Translations under genes and position numbers: made by a program | Notes under the pieces: generated by a model | Told to the model about the DNA's origin: nothing | Database searches by the model: none | The model's input: the letters and a program-made list of their open reading frames with translations, nothing else | NCBI GenBank assembly: GCA_000597885.1 | Contig: CP004371.1 | Span: forward strand, 1,814,501-1,878,500 | Reading direction: 5' to 3' | DNA: 64,000 bases | Source of the DNA: Flammeovirgaceae bacterium 311 | GTDB taxonomy: Bacteria > Bacteroidota > Bacteroidia > Cytophagales > Cyclobacteriaceae | In this document: piece by piece, positions 1 to 8,607 of the stretch | Layout: each line of letters begins with the position of its first letter | How positions within the stretch are numbered: the first letter of the stretch is position 1

Positions 1-462
1 CATCAGCTTTGCTGAATCTATACCCGAACTGTCGATCAGCTCCTGCGCATGCTTGTAGAGCAACTCGTGGGCTCCTATACCATCAGAGACCCGAACAGGA
101 TATGTTTTGATCCCGGTAATATTATTATTGTTGTTATCGAAGATTGCCATTCTGGTTTTAAACCTGCCCATGGCTATGCTGAGTACAAAAAGTGAATTAT
201 CGCGCAGGCCATAGAGATCAGGCTTTCGTCCACCCTCTGATTTTGCCCTGCCCTGCTTTTCTACCAGGTCTTCAGACATTAATTCATTGAGCAGACTCAT
301 GGAGGTAGGTGAACTCATGCCTATTACATTACACAAATCAGAATTTGTTTTGGCGCCCTTAACATAAAGATGCTTGATAATCTTAATCTTTTGTGTGTGC
401 TTTTTCCGCTCAACGTTATTGAGCTTGTCTAAATAAGACTCACCTTTTATTATCGTACTCAT
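1..462 (-). CDS. ROK-family transcriptional regulator, N-terminal part (runs off window)
   Basis: The first 154 residues are visible, starting MSTIIKGESYLDKLNN; the rest lies beyond base 1. An N-terminal winged-helix region (about residues 15-75, with KTNSDLCNVIGMSSPTSMSL) is followed by GGRKPDLYGLRDNSLFVLSI, which matches the junction where NagC/XylR-type ROK repressors enter their sugar-kinase-like domain. ROK regulators usually bind a sugar or sugar phosphate and repress uptake genes. It is transcribed in the same direction as the phosphoesterase locus to its right, from which it is separated by about 300 bases containing a perfect AT-rich palindrome (519-541). Regulation of that locus is inferred from position only. 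The ligand cannot be read from this fragment. Confidence 0.8.
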   Translation of the reverse strand, partial: MSTIIKGESYLDKLNNVERKKHTQKIKIIKHLYVKGAKTNSDLCNVIGMSSPTSMSLLNELMSEDLVEKQGRAKSEGGRKPDLYGLRDNSLFVLSIAMGRFKTRMAIFDNNNNNITGIKTYPVRVSDGIGAHELLYKHAQELIDSSGIDSAKLM

Positions 463-761
463 GCTTACCCAGCTTGGATATAATTAATTAATCAAGATTT
501 TTATTTTAAAGGCTACACCTTTTATAAATATTTTATAAAAGTAAAAAATCTTAACCTAACCCTAACATTAACACTACATATATTCTTTAGTAAGCAGTTA
601 AATTTGATTACTGGAATAAACATGTCTTTTCTGATCGGGCTTTTCATGTATCAGGCACTGCACTATTAAATGTTAACCTCCTTAGAATATGTTTGATGTT
701 AAAATCAAGATCTTAATTGCTTAATTAATTGTATAGCAAACACTTATACAGCCGTTTCAGT
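463..761. other. Intergenic region upstream of the ROK gene
   Basis: About 300 AT-rich bases lie between the end of the metallophosphoesterase gene and the ROK start. No convincing ORF or RNA gene is visible. The one clear element is the 23-base inverted repeat at 519-541, listed separately. Confidence 0.6.
519..541. promoter_or_regulatory. Perfect AT-rich palindrome, candidate ROK operator
   Basis: Two 10-base arms, CTTTTATAAA and TTTATAAAAG, are separated by TAT. They lie 57-79 bases upstream of the ROK start codon. NagC/Mlc/XylR-type ROK repressors bind AT-rich inverted repeats of about this length, so autoregulation is a reasonable inference. A related half-site (TTTTATAAA) occurs at 13503-13511 near the susC start. 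Confidence 0.45.
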
Positions 762-2630
762 TTAGCTACCTTTGAGCAGTACAATCTTTCCATCTACACT
801 GGTAGCCACTACTCCTGCTCCATGCTTTAGGGGTTTCACGGTATTCACCATATCTTCACTTAGCTGATAAATCCATTTTACCTTCTTCTCTTTTACATCC
901 ACTGCATACACCCGCCCGTAAGTAGTTCCAAAGAAGAAGGTAGACCCATCATCAAAAGCAGGGGCAGAATAAGAAAAGTCCCTGCCAAATTCACCGGATA
1001 TTTTAAAGATGACTGCCGGCTCTTCCTTTTTGGTGCTCCAGGCTACAATGGTATCCTGCATGGTTTTTGCTACCAGCCAGCTCTGGCTGTTTTTTCCTCC
1101 CAGGGATTCTCGTACCCTAAACTGATCGCTAACATAGGTCTGCTCCCCCGTTTTCAGGTCGAACTCCCGTAGCTTTTCATCGGGAGCCACCATGTATACT
1201 TTGCCATTCTGAATTACAGGTTCACTCATGGCTGGTGAGTAGTAACGGCTGTAATCGTTGTTTTTCCACTCCCAGGCGAGGGTGCCATCTTTGGTATTTA
1301 AAGCATAAAGGGTTTTATTCCAGGTGCCAAAAATTACTTTTCCATCCCCAACGGCAGGCTTGCCTGGCGGAAACCCGGCTAAGCCTTCATAGGTCCAGAT
1401 TACTTTTCCCGTAGCCAGGTCAATGGCCCTGAATTTCAGGTCGCTGCTGCCAATATACACCAGCTTTTCGTGAATGGCCGGCGATGCCAGCACAGGAGCG
1501 CCTGTTTTAAGCTTCCAGATCAGCGAACCATTTTCAGCATTCAGGCAGTAAACCATGCTATCGGCAGCGCCAAACACCACCCTGTTACCCGCCACTTCGG
1601 CAGATGAATAAATAGACTGCCCGGCCTTAAATTGCCAGTTTACGCTTGCATTTTGGATATCCAAAGATTTAAACTCACCCAGCAGGTTACCGATCAGCAC
1701 ATTATTTTTCCACAGGGCGGGGGTTGCAACAATATTGCCGCTATCCTGGTAGGTCCAGGCTGCTTTAACTACTTTGTGCTCCTCCCTAATTGGCACCGAA
1801 CCCGATTCAGGTGCCGCAATGCGGGGTCTTTCGGTATTTCCTCTTAAGCGCAGGGAGGCCCAGCGGGGATTTTCAGCTTTACCTACATCCACCATCTTTA
1901 CAAAAGCAGAGTCTGGCGTCATTACTACCGTATTATAAGCAAAGGTTCCTTTCCGGGATTGTGCTGTTCTGGTCATAATGCCGGTAATACCTCCGAAATC
2001 GAATACTTTGTTCACATGCCCATGCCCCACGAAGATGGCCACTGTGTTTAGTTTCCGGAGTTTTTCAATCAGCTCATAGTAGTTGCTCATCCCCGCATCC
2101 AGGGGATAGTGGGTCAGGAACACTACCCGCTGGTCGCTGGGAGTTACCGCTACCAGGCTATCGAGCCACCGCATCTGGTCCAGCGGAACATAGCCCCTGG
2201 ACATACGCCCGTAAGGCCCTGTACTGACACCAATAAAGCGTACACCCCCGATATCGGCTAAAAACTTCTGATCCTGCCAATGCACATTGTAGGTTAAACC
2301 GCCACTGTCTGACCAGCCCGTATCATGATTTCCCGGCACAATGTAGTAGGGTTTTGTGAGGCCCTCCATCAGTCTTTTGGCCTCTCCCAGCTCGCCTGCC
2401 GTACCAAAATCACTAACATCTCCTGCATGGAGCACAAAATCTATGTCAGGATTTTGGTTGATATCCTCCACAATGGCCGCCAGGCCCGTATCGTTGCCCT
2501 TCTTGCCAATATGTGTATCTGTTACAACCGCAAACTTCAGGGTATCCCCCGCCTGGTTCTGCTGCTGAAAGCTAAAGCTTAAGCAGGGTACAGACAAAAG
2601 TGCAAAAAATACAAATGCGATGTTCCTCAT
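762..2630 (-). CDS. Secreted metallophosphoesterase fused to a PQQ-like beta-propeller
   Basis: This 622-residue protein has a signal peptide (about residues 1-21, no lipobox). Residues about 30-260 are a calcineurin-like phosphoesterase domain with the metal-binding motif series D38-x-H40 (DTHIG), GDVSD, GNHDT and GHGHVNKV. From about residue 285 to the end are repeated blades of the PQQ/pyrrolo-quinoline-like propeller type (for example GSLIWKLKTG and GKVIWTYEG). The protein probably hydrolyses phosphomono- or diesters in the periplasm or outside the cell. It is the last gene of the susC-susD-phosphoesterase series, 4 bases after the upstream EEP gene. The cis fusion of phosphoesterase and propeller mirrors the separate EEP and propeller genes next door. 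The substrate is unknown. Confidence 0.85.
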   Translation of the reverse strand: MRNIAFVFFALLSVPCLSFSFQQQNQAGDTLKFAVVTDTHIGKKGNDTGLAAIVEDINQNPDIDFVLHAGDVSDFGTAGELGEAKRLMEGLTKPYYIVPGNHDTGWSDSGGLTYNVHWQDQKFLADIGGVRFIGVSTGPYGRMSRGYVPLDQMRWLDSLVAVTPSDQRVVFLTHYPLDAGMSNYYELIEKLRKLNTVAIFVGHGHVNKVFDFGGITGIMTRTAQSRKGTFAYNTVVMTPDSAFVKMVDVGKAENPRWASLRLRGNTERPRIAAPESGSVPIREEHKVVKAAWTYQDSGNIVATPALWKNNVLIGNLLGEFKSLDIQNASVNWQFKAGQSIYSSAEVAGNRVVFGAADSMVYCLNAENGSLIWKLKTGAPVLASPAIHEKLVYIGSSDLKFRAIDLATGKVIWTYEGLAGFPPGKPAVGDGKVIFGTWNKTLYALNTKDGTLAWEWKNNDYSRYYSPAMSEPVIQNGKVYMVAPDEKLREFDLKTGEQTYVSDQFRVRESLGGKNSQSWLVAKTMQDTIVAWSTKKEEPAVIFKISGEFGRDFSYSAPAFDDGSTFFFGTTYGRVYAVDVKEKKVKWIYQLSEDMVNTVKPLKHGAGVVATSVDGKIVLLKGS

Positions 2631-2634
2631 TTAC

Positions 2635-3489
2635 TTATTGTTCAATATTGATCTCTGCCACAATGGGTAAATGATCAGAAGCGTATGATTCATTGATTAC
2701 CATCTGGCTGGCTACCTTGAACTTATCCGCAGGATGGCTGAAGGCAATGTAATCGATTGTTCTGTTGGGGTTTATAACCGGAATGGTAGGATCGCAGCTC
2801 ATGCAGGTCCTGGTAAAATGCTTGTCCAGCACCTGGATCACCTCAGAGTCTGGGGTAGCATTGAAATCCCCGGCAATAATGAACGGCAGCTTTTCCGAAG
2901 CAGCGATTTCAGCAATTTTATTGATTTGCAGCCGCCGGTTAATGGGCTCCCGCTGTGCATCCAGATGTGTGCTGCCAAACCGTATATCAGCACCATTGGG
3001 CAGCCTTACTTTGGCAGTTGCCAGAATGCGGGGCTCCCCCCGGGTACCCTCTTGTGTGGGCAACCTGTTTACCTGCGTTTCAGACAAAGGATATTTAGAC
3101 AAGATAGCTACACCATACTCGCCACCGGTATAATCAATGGCTTTACCAAAAAAGTAATGCATCCCCAGTCTTTTAGCCAGTTCCTCAGCCTGATTGAAGG
3201 CACCCGATCTTTCGGTGTTTACGTCTACCTCCTGCAGGGCCACCAAGTCCGGATTTTGTGCTCTGATGACTTCGGCAATGGCATCAAGATCTATGAAACC
3301 TGGCTTAGAGGGCGGATTGGCATGGTGAATGTTGTATGCCATCACTTTGATGGTAGTTACCATTTCTGTGCTGTTGGCAGTGGTACTGCCAACAGCTGCC
3401 TGTGAATTACTCACTGGTCTGTTACAGGCAAGGACCAGCAAAATGATGCATGGTAATAACAAGACTGATCGAAAGTTATTCATCATCAA
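2635..3489 (-). CDS. Endonuclease/exonuclease/phosphatase (EEP) family lipoprotein, copy 1
   Basis: This 284-residue protein has a lipoprotein signal ending in LVLAC (Cys22). The EEP fold motifs are all present: YNIHHANPP, QEVDVNTERSG, the STHLDAQ His, IAGDFNATPDSE, RTIDYIAF and the catalytic ASDHLPIVAE near the C terminus. EEP enzymes are Mg-dependent phosphodiesterases or phosphatases acting on nucleic acids, phosphoinositides or sphingomyelin; the substrate here cannot be told. Unlike its paralogue at 5059-5910, it lacks an acidic tract after the Cys (CNRPVSNS), so surface export is less certain. It lies 19 bases after the PKD-PQQ gene and 4 bases before the metallophosphoesterase gene, consistent with one transcript. 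Confidence 0.85.
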   Translation of the reverse strand: MMMNNFRSVLLLPCIILLVLACNRPVSNSQAAVGSTTANSTEMVTTIKVMAYNIHHANPPSKPGFIDLDAIAEVIRAQNPDLVALQEVDVNTERSGAFNQAEELAKRLGMHYFFGKAIDYTGGEYGVAILSKYPLSETQVNRLPTQEGTRGEPRILATAKVRLPNGADIRFGSTHLDAQREPINRRLQINKIAEIAASEKLPFIIAGDFNATPDSEVIQVLDKHFTRTCMSCDPTIPVINPNRTIDYIAFSHPADKFKVASQMVINESYASDHLPIVAEINIEQ

Positions 3490-3508
3490 ATGTTAAAGTT
3501 TTCTGGAA

Positions 3509-4999
3509 TTACATGGCACGGCCGGTGTTTTTAACGTTTTGCCCCTTCATAGGCCAGTAAGAATCTGCAGGGCCACTGTTTTCCACGGCTATTTTGAAAA
3601 GCTTGATGACTGTATCATCCTTTGCTTCTATGTAGATTGTTCCATCGCTGGCAATTGTTGGGGAGTTTACCACATTATCTCCCAGCTCAAACTCTTTTTC
3701 CAGCTCACCTTCTGCATTGAGGATCAGCATTCTGCCATCTGAGGTGCCTACGTAGATGTTGCCGTTTACATCAACTGCAGGCACACTTTCCCTTATATCG
3801 GCATTATAGGTCCAGTTAATGGATCCGTCGGCCGGGTTAAGGGAAACGAGCCCGCCCACAGAACCTGTATATAAAACACCCTGCGGACCAATTACTACCC
3901 CGGAGTTAGAGGGATCATTTACCTCTACAGACCATTTCAGGGAACCGGTTTCTCCCTCATCTGTTACTGCGGCAACATGTGTTTTGGTGGTAAAATAAAT
4001 AGTACCATCGGCATCCATGGATAGTGAGGGTCCATGAACACCAGCGTCCAGTCCTACCGGCATCTCCCATTTTTCACTACCGTCCTCGGCATTGATGGCC
4101 CAAATCTGGCCGGTACTGGTATTCAGGAAGTAGACGGTGCTCTCATCAGCACTAATTACCGGAGCTGCATAGAATGCACCAACACCGGTAATTTCCCAGC
4201 GTTTTTCACCCTCAGGGCTCCAGGAGAAAACACCTCCATTGGCACCCTGTGCTCTTGATCCATGGTAGGTATTGCCATGAGAATCGATGGCGGGCGTGTT
4301 ATTGGAAACATCGGTGCCAATACCACCTGCCCAAAGTATGGTGCCATCGGCAGCATTCAGCTTTGTAATGGCATTGTCGTCTACCCAGGCATTTATGTAG
4401 ATGTGCCCATCCGGTCCGATGGAAGGCGCATTGGGAAGATCTCCGCCAATGGCGTTAGATGCCCATTTCAATACGGCATTTTCGCCCTCATCCATAACAG
4501 CAACCACACTACTTTCTGCACCTGCCCGGGATTCTACATAATAAATTGTACCATCTTCGCCAATTACCGGAGCGCTGGAGCCATCGTTGATGTTGGCAAC
4601 GGCATTATTGCTGGTAAACTCCCAGACGATAGCGGCAGGGAATTCTGCTTTCGTAACGGTTACAGGCCTGGAGATCTTAAAAACATTTTGTGCGGCATCT
4701 GTTACTTCCAGGGTAACTTCATAAGTACCGGGGGTTTCATAGATAAAAGTCGGCGACTGCTCAACGGAAAGGGTTGAATCTTCATCACCAAAGTGCCAGT
4801 TCCAGGTGGTGATCTCACTGGATCCCTCCACCACACCAGCTGTAAATACTACTACATCTCCCTCTACAGGTGCCGCTGGTGAAAAAGTAAAGTTTGCACG
4901 GGGCGTTATTAGCGTCTGCTGTGTATCATCATCATCATCACAGGCAACAATGGCTATGCTCATGAGGGTACACAAGATCAGTATCTTTCTTATTTTCAT
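3509..4999 (-). CDS. PKD-domain lipoprotein with PQQ-like beta-propeller, copy 1
   Basis: This 496-residue lipoprotein has a signal ending in AIVAC, with the mature end CDDDDDT, an acidic tract resembling the Bacteroidota lipoprotein surface-export signal. A PKD domain spans about residues 35-115 (WNWHFGDEDSTLS, TYEVTLEVTD). A PQQ-like propeller fills about residues 125-490 with repeated DGTIYY, DGHIYIN and GTILWAGGIG blades. No catalytic motif is visible; a binding or scaffolding role on the cell surface is an inference. It is very similar to the 5993-7489 protein, with long stretches identical by eye, and is paired with an adjacent EEP gene in the same way. Confidence 0.85.
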   Translation of the reverse strand: MKIRKILILCTLMSIAIVACDDDDDTQQTLITPRANFTFSPAAPVEGDVVVFTAGVVEGSSEITTWNWHFGDEDSTLSVEQSPTFIYETPGTYEVTLEVTDAAQNVFKISRPVTVTKAEFPAAIVWEFTSNNAVANINDGSSAPVIGEDGTIYYVESRAGAESSVVAVMDEGENAVLKWASNAIGGDLPNAPSIGPDGHIYINAWVDDNAITKLNAADGTILWAGGIGTDVSNNTPAIDSHGNTYHGSRAQGANGGVFSWSPEGEKRWEITGVGAFYAAPVISADESTVYFLNTSTGQIWAINAEDGSEKWEMPVGLDAGVHGPSLSMDADGTIYFTTKTHVAAVTDEGETGSLKWSVEVNDPSNSGVVIGPQGVLYTGSVGGLVSLNPADGSINWTYNADIRESVPAVDVNGNIYVGTSDGRMLILNAEGELEKEFELGDNVVNSPTIASDGTIYIEAKDDTVIKLFKIAVENSGPADSYWPMKGQNVKNTGRAM

Positions 5000-5058
5000 A
5001 ATTTAGTGGTTTAGAAATTGATATGGTCAGTCAGTGGTTTCATTGTATCGCTGGTTTA

Positions 5059-5910
5059 TCATTCCAGTATGTTAATTTCAGCTACTATGGGAAGATGGTC
5101 CGAAGCCTGCTTTTCATTCACTACCCGATGAGTTTCTACACTAAATTTTCTTTCAGGATGATGAAAAGCAATGTAATCGATGGTTCTGACAGGATTGTTT
5201 GCTGAACTGGTAGGAGGGCAAAGCCTGCAGCTGAGTGTAAAATGGCTGTCGAGAATATTAATGACCTCCGAATCCGGTACTGCATTGAAATCTCCCGCAA
5301 TGATAAAGGGAAGCGCCTCGTTCCTGGCAGCTTCCACAATTTTCCCGATCTGTAAGAGTCGGTTATCATCATTGCTCTGAGCATCGAGGTGGGTACTGCC
5401 AAAGCGAATGCTTGTGCCACCCGGCAGTGTGACCTTCGCTGTGGCCAGTACTCTGGGTTCACCATTGGTTCCGGCTTTGGTAGGTAACCTGAGTACCACT
5501 GTTTCTGATAAAGGGTATTTTGAAAGTATGGCAACACCGTAATCGCCTCCCTGGTGATCAATGGCTTTGCCGAAGAAGTAATGCATTCCGAGTTTTTCGG
5601 CAATCTCTTCCGCCTGGTGAAAGGGGCCGGATCTTTCGGTGTTAACATCTACCTCCTGCAGGGCCACCAGGTCAGGATTCTGTGCCCTGATTACCGCTGC
5701 AATGGCATCGATATCGATCTCATTGGGCCTGGCAGGCGGGTTTGCATGATGGATGTTGTAAGACATTACCCGCACTGTTTCCAACACTATTTCTTCATCA
5801 GGTTCTATCGGCTGGGGGTCATCTTCCGCATCGGAAGATGAACAGGCAGAAAGCAGAAGCATCAGAATGGTACTTATCGGAATAATGTATGTTGTGGAAA
5901 ATCTATTCAT
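5059..5910 (-). CDS. EEP-family phosphoesterase lipoprotein, copy 2
   Basis: This 283-residue protein has a lipoprotein signal ending in LLLSAC, followed by SSSDAEDD, an acidic tract compatible with outer-surface display. It has the complete EEP motif set: YNIHHANPP, QEVDVNTERSG, STHLDAQS, IAGDFNAVPDSE, RTIDYIAF and ASDHLPIVAE. It is the closest relative of copy 1 (2635-3489): the catalytic core from the first motif to ILSKYPLSET is almost unchanged, while the N-terminal linker differs. With the preceding PKD-PQQ gene it forms a two-gene unit of about 2.4 kb that occurs twice in tandem. Confidence 0.85.
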   Translation of the reverse strand: MNRFSTTYIIPISTILMLLLSACSSSDAEDDPQPIEPDEEIVLETVRVMSYNIHHANPPARPNEIDIDAIAAVIRAQNPDLVALQEVDVNTERSGPFHQAEEIAEKLGMHYFFGKAIDHQGGDYGVAILSKYPLSETVVLRLPTKAGTNGEPRVLATAKVTLPGGTSIRFGSTHLDAQSNDDNRLLQIGKIVEAARNEALPFIIAGDFNAVPDSEVINILDSHFTLSCRLCPPTSSANNPVRTIDYIAFHHPERKFSVETHRVVNEKQASDHLPIVAEINILE

Positions 5911-5992
5911 GATTTACTTTTAAATACCCTGTGCTGTACGGCAGCTTCTGAATCATTCAATCCATTGCAGGCTAAGCCGGCTATGGTGTTTC

Positions 5993-7489
5993 TTAATTAA
6001 TCAGGGCTGTGTTTTTTACATTTCGTCCCTTCATGGGCCATGGAGAATCTGCCGGACCGCTGTTTTCCACCAGGATTTTATACAGCTTAATAGCCAGCAT
6101 GTCTGTAGCCTCAACGTAAATAGTACCATCCTCTGTAATGGTAGGAGAATTCACCACATTATCGCCTAACTCCAGCTCTTTCAGCAATTCACCCTCGGGG
6201 CTCACAATCAACAGGAGCCCATCAACAGTACCCACGTAGATGTTTCCATTTACATCAACCGCGGGTACACTTTCCCTTATTTCGGCAGAATAGGCCCAGT
6301 TAAGGCTGCCGTCGGCAGGATTCAGCGACAACAAGCCACCCACAGAACCTGTATAGAGATCGCCGTTTGGCCCAATAACCACTCCGGAGTTAGAAGCATC
6401 ATTCACTTCTACAGACCATTTCACAGATCCGCTTTCTCCTTCATCTGTTACGGCAGCAACATAAGTACTGGTGGTATAGTAAATTGTGCCATCGGCATCC
6501 ATCGATAGAGAAGAACCATGAATACCAGAGCCTACTCCCACGGGTGCCTCCCACTTTGGAGTACCATCTTCAGCATTCACGGCCCATATCTGGCCGTCGT
6601 TGGTATTCAGGAAGTATACAGTACTTTCATCAGCACTGATAACAGGCGCTGCATAGAATGCACCTACGCCGGTAATCTCCCACCGCTTTTCACCATCAGG
6701 ACTCCAGGAGAAAACGCCTCCATTCGCACCCTGTGCTCTTGATCCATGGTAGGTATTGCCCTGGGAATCTACGGCGGGTGTGTTATTAGAAACATCGGTG
6801 CCAATGCCTCCACTCCACATAATTGTTCCGTCGGCAGCATTCAGCTTAGAGATCGCCAGGTCGTCAACCCAGGCATTGATGAAGATGTGCCCGTCGGGTC
6901 CGATGGAAGGCGCATTGGGAAGCTCTCCTCCAAAAGCATTGGATACCCATTTTAATGCGGCACTCTCGCCCTCATCTGTAACAGCCACTACACTGCTACC
7001 CGAGCCTGCCCTGGATTCTACATAATATATCGTACCATCATCGCCAATTACCGGAGCACTGGAACCATCATTGATGTTTGATACAGCATTATTGCTGGTG
7101 AAAGACCAGGCAATGGTGGCAGGAAATTCATCTGGCGGTGGCGGCGTAACGGTTACCATCCTGGCAACTTCCATGGAGTTTCCGGCTGCATTCATTACCC
7201 TTAGTACTACTTCGTACTCTCCGGCAGCTGCGTAGGTAAAGTAAGGATTTCTTTTGGTAGAGGTGGTGCCCTCAGGATCGCCAAACGACCAGTGCCAGGA
7301 GACAATGTCACCGGAGCTGTCGTCAGGATCGGCATAAAAGAGAATTTCTTCTCCCTCCCTTGGCACCGTTGGCGTATAGGCAAAATCTGCACGGGGAAGC
7401 TCGATGTTTCCTACATCTTCATCTTCATCGCAGCCCGAAAAAGCAATGCTTAGGATGGCGTATAAGATTAGTAATTTTCCTATTTTCAT
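5993..7489 (-). CDS. PKD-domain lipoprotein with PQQ-like beta-propeller, copy 2
   Basis: This 498-residue lipoprotein has a signal ending in AFSGC, with the mature end CDEDEDV, which is acidic and probably surface-exposed. A PKD domain spans about residues 33-115 (WHWSFGDPEG, EYEVVLRVMN), followed by a short Pro-rich linker (TPPPPDEFP) and PQQ-like propeller blades to the C terminus. The blades from residue about 125 onward are nearly the same as in the 3509-4999 protein; the PKD part has diverged more. It lies upstream of EEP copy 2 in the same direction with an 82-base gap. No enzyme motif is seen. Confidence 0.85.
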   Translation of the reverse strand: MKIGKLLILYAILSIAFSGCDEDEDVGNIELPRADFAYTPTVPREGEEILFYADPDDSSGDIVSWHWSFGDPEGTTSTKRNPYFTYAAAGEYEVVLRVMNAAGNSMEVARMVTVTPPPPDEFPATIAWSFTSNNAVSNINDGSSAPVIGDDGTIYYVESRAGSGSSVVAVTDEGESAALKWVSNAFGGELPNAPSIGPDGHIFINAWVDDLAISKLNAADGTIMWSGGIGTDVSNNTPAVDSQGNTYHGSRAQGANGGVFSWSPDGEKRWEITGVGAFYAAPVISADESTVYFLNTNDGQIWAVNAEDGTPKWEAPVGVGSGIHGSSLSMDADGTIYYTTSTYVAAVTDEGESGSVKWSVEVNDASNSGVVIGPNGDLYTGSVGGLLSLNPADGSLNWAYSAEIRESVPAVDVNGNIYVGTVDGLLLIVSPEGELLKELELGDNVVNSPTITEDGTIYVEATDMLAIKLYKILVENSGPADSPWPMKGRNVKNTALIN

Positions 7490-7646
7490 AATGATATGGT
7501 TTAGCTAGGTAGTACTTCAGTAGTTCTGACTATTGATGTTCATTTTCTGCCTCGCAATACAGCATGGGTCTGGCTTTCTTTATGATGCTTAAGTTTATAT
7601 TCCGCTTTTCCAAAGCTGGCCTTCTCCATGCATGCACATGTTTTAT

Positions 7647-8498
7647 TTAGTTTATTGTAAATTCTGCTACCACAGGCAAATGATCTGAGGGGTAAGACTC
7701 AAAAATGGTTTTATGCGATACTACACCCACATCGCTACCCTTGCTGTACATGATAAAATCGATAGCACTTTGCGGGTTACGGGCAGGAAAAGTGGGCGAA
7801 CAGTTATGCCTGCAGCTACGGGTAAAATAGTTATCAAAAAAATCAACCGTTGCTGTTTGCGGCACTGCATTGAAATCTCCTGCCAGAATCACCGGAAGCT
7901 CTTCTTTCTGTAGTATTCTTCTAAGCCTGTCGCCCTGGTAGAGCCTGTTCTCTTCACTGCGGTGGTCCAGGTGGGTACCTGCAAAAACAACTTCCTGTCC
8001 ATTGGGCAACGCTATTTTTACCACTGCCAGTGCACGGGTTTCTCCACCCACCGATGGATGAGCCGGCAGTTCATAGCCCATTGAATCCATAATGGGATAC
8101 CTGGACAAAATAGCTTCGCCATAGGCTCCACCGCCAAACACATCCATTGCTTTTACATAGTAGGCATACATATTGGTGAGTTCTCCCAGCGCCTTTGCCT
8201 GATGGATATCCTGGCCCGAACGTTTGGTATACACATCCACCTCCTGCAGTGCTACCAGGTCAGGGTCTGCCTCATTGATTACACGCGCAATGGCAGGCAG
8301 GTCTCTTTTCTCTCCTGCAGAAGGCGGATTGCCCAGACGAATGTTGTAGGTCATCACACGCAGATCAGGTTCTTCTGAAACGGCGGCAGTATCCTGCACC
8401 ACTTTTTGTACCTCATCCAGTTCATTCTCTGAACTACAGGCGCAAAAAAGCATTGCAAGAACCGCCAGTATCAAGGTAGAGACCTCTTTCATATTCAT
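7647..8498 (-). CDS. EEP-family phosphoesterase lipoprotein, copy 3
   Basis: The start chosen is ATG at 8498 (MNMKEVSTLILAVL), because it gives a normal lipoprotein signal ending in LFCAC; an in-frame start 51 bases upstream would add a non-signal-like extension. The motifs YNIRLGNPP, QEVDVYTKRSG, GTHLDHRS, LAGDFNAVP, SAIDFIMY and PSDHLPVVAE define an EEP enzyme. It is clearly more divergent than copies 1 and 2. It is the first phosphoesterase gene after susD (109-base gap) and the only EEP copy without its own adjacent upstream propeller gene. A surface location is likely from the acidic residues after the Cys (SSENELDE). Confidence 0.85.
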   Translation of the reverse strand: MNMKEVSTLILAVLAMLFCACSSENELDEVQKVVQDTAAVSEEPDLRVMTYNIRLGNPPSAGEKRDLPAIARVINEADPDLVALQEVDVYTKRSGQDIHQAKALGELTNMYAYYVKAMDVFGGGAYGEAILSRYPIMDSMGYELPAHPSVGGETRALAVVKIALPNGQEVVFAGTHLDHRSEENRLYQGDRLRRILQKEELPVILAGDFNAVPQTATVDFFDNYFTRSCRHNCSPTFPARNPQSAIDFIMYSKGSDVGVVSHKTIFESYPSDHLPVVAEFTIN

Positions 8499-8607
8499 TA
8501 ACCTAAGCGACTTAAAGCGCTGTAAAATCCATTGTGTGTCCTCACTCAAGCTGTATGGGCACTCCTCCCTGGAGGTAAAAACCAGAGGGGCCTGTATATG
8601 CTGTTAC

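Larger units (their letters stand above)
2635..7489 (-). repeat. Tandem duplication of a PKD-PQQ plus EEP gene unit
   Basis: Two neighbouring units of about 2.4 kb (5059-7489 and 2635-4999) each hold a PKD-PQQ lipoprotein gene followed by an EEP lipoprotein gene in the same order and strand. Similarity is visible at DNA level too: around 4198-4276 and 6682-6763 both copies share the phrase coding for SRAQGANGGVFSWSP with few base changes. Divergence is concentrated in the signal peptides, linkers and PKD domain. Confidence 0.8.

Noticed and set aside
2734-3405. 223-codon open frame on the plus strand
   Set aside because: It lies wholly antisense to the EEP gene and its translation has no domain pattern; it is a reading-frame shadow.
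4262-4777. 171-codon plus-strand frame inside the PKD-PQQ gene
   Set aside because: Antisense to a well-supported gene; the paralogue has a matching but shorter shadow, as expected from shared codon use.
3509-7489. Regular repeats that could look like a CRISPR array
   Set aside because: The periodicity comes from PQQ-propeller blades and from the tandem gene duplication; there are no constant repeats with unique spacers.
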